From: Lindgomyces ingoldianus
Lineage: Eukaryota; Ascomycota; Dothideomycetes; Pleosporales; Lindgomycetaceae
Assembly: GCF_010093535.1 (NCBI RefSeq)
Contig: NW_022985186.1
Location: forward strand, 170,289 to 227,634
DNA: 57,346 nt
Reading direction: 5' to 3'
The position numbers and the translations under genes are program-made. Shown piece after piece: positions 57,341 through 57,346 of the stretch (positions are counted from its first letter, which is position 1; the number at the start of each line of letters is the position of its first letter). A model generated the notes under the pieces. The model saw nothing but the letters and a program-made list of their open reading frames with translations. It ran no database searches and had not been told where the DNA came from.

Positions 57341-57346
57341 TCAGCC

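Noticed and set aside
1..57346. Starship captain (DUF3435 tyrosine recombinase) or Maverick-type genes
   Set aside because: No such motif was recognised in the clean islands, and the RIPed regions resolve as Gypsy, Copia, pogo, Tc1 or hAT. A fully decayed captain in 306-1070 or 13106-13426 cannot be excluded.

Overview
The window looks like repeat-rich nuclear DNA of a filamentous ascomycete, probably a Dothideomycete. This is an inference: the sequence does not fix a genus. Most of it is very AT-rich and made of transposable elements whose reading frames are broken almost only by TAA/TAG at former Gln and Trp codons. CpA and TpG are depleted. This is the signature of repeat-induced point mutation (RIP). 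Two islands of ordinary composition (about 17.9-20.5 kb and 26.6-32.6 kb) hold the only recognisable host-type genes.

The window is framed by one sequence in inverted orientation: bases 1-305 match the reverse complement of 57037-57340 at about 97%, and six bases follow on the right. The whole 57.3 kb is therefore a candidate giant terminal-inverted-repeat (TIR) element or segment, or a stretch between two inverted copies of a short repeat. No intact transposase or recombinase was found inside.

Left arm (0.3-17.6 kb): a miniature LTR element in tandem (LTR-int-LTR-int-LTR); a Ty3/Gypsy remnant split by a pogo/Fot1-like transposon; a Ty1/Copia remnant with a second pogo-like element in its LTR; a hAT remnant; and a palindromic fold-back element interrupted by a third pogo-like copy. 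Island 1: an intact two-exon gene of unknown function with a WHPDK motif, an orphan non-RIPed upstream region, and a 199-bp solo LTR with target-site duplication (TSD). Middle (21.5-26.3 kb): two more fold-back elements, one with a Tc1-like element in its last bases, then small tandem repeats. Island 2: an apparently intact three-exon PTH11-like seven-transmembrane receptor gene, a 73-bp tandem repeat, and a divergently placed FunK1-type fungal kinase pseudogene.

Right arm (32.8-57.0 kb): Gypsy-1 (TSD AAAAC) with Copia-1 (TSD ACAAG) nested inside; an LTR fragment; two solo LTRs in opposite orientation, one inside the other (TSDs CTTTG and AGGGA); a half fold-back element invaded by Copia-3; and Gypsy-2 (TSD TAGAG) inside Copia-3. 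The right TIR follows. The genes share no visible pathway. The likely themes are sensing (PTH11), a mostly pseudogenised kinase family and an orphan protein, as passengers in a transposon-dominated compartment.
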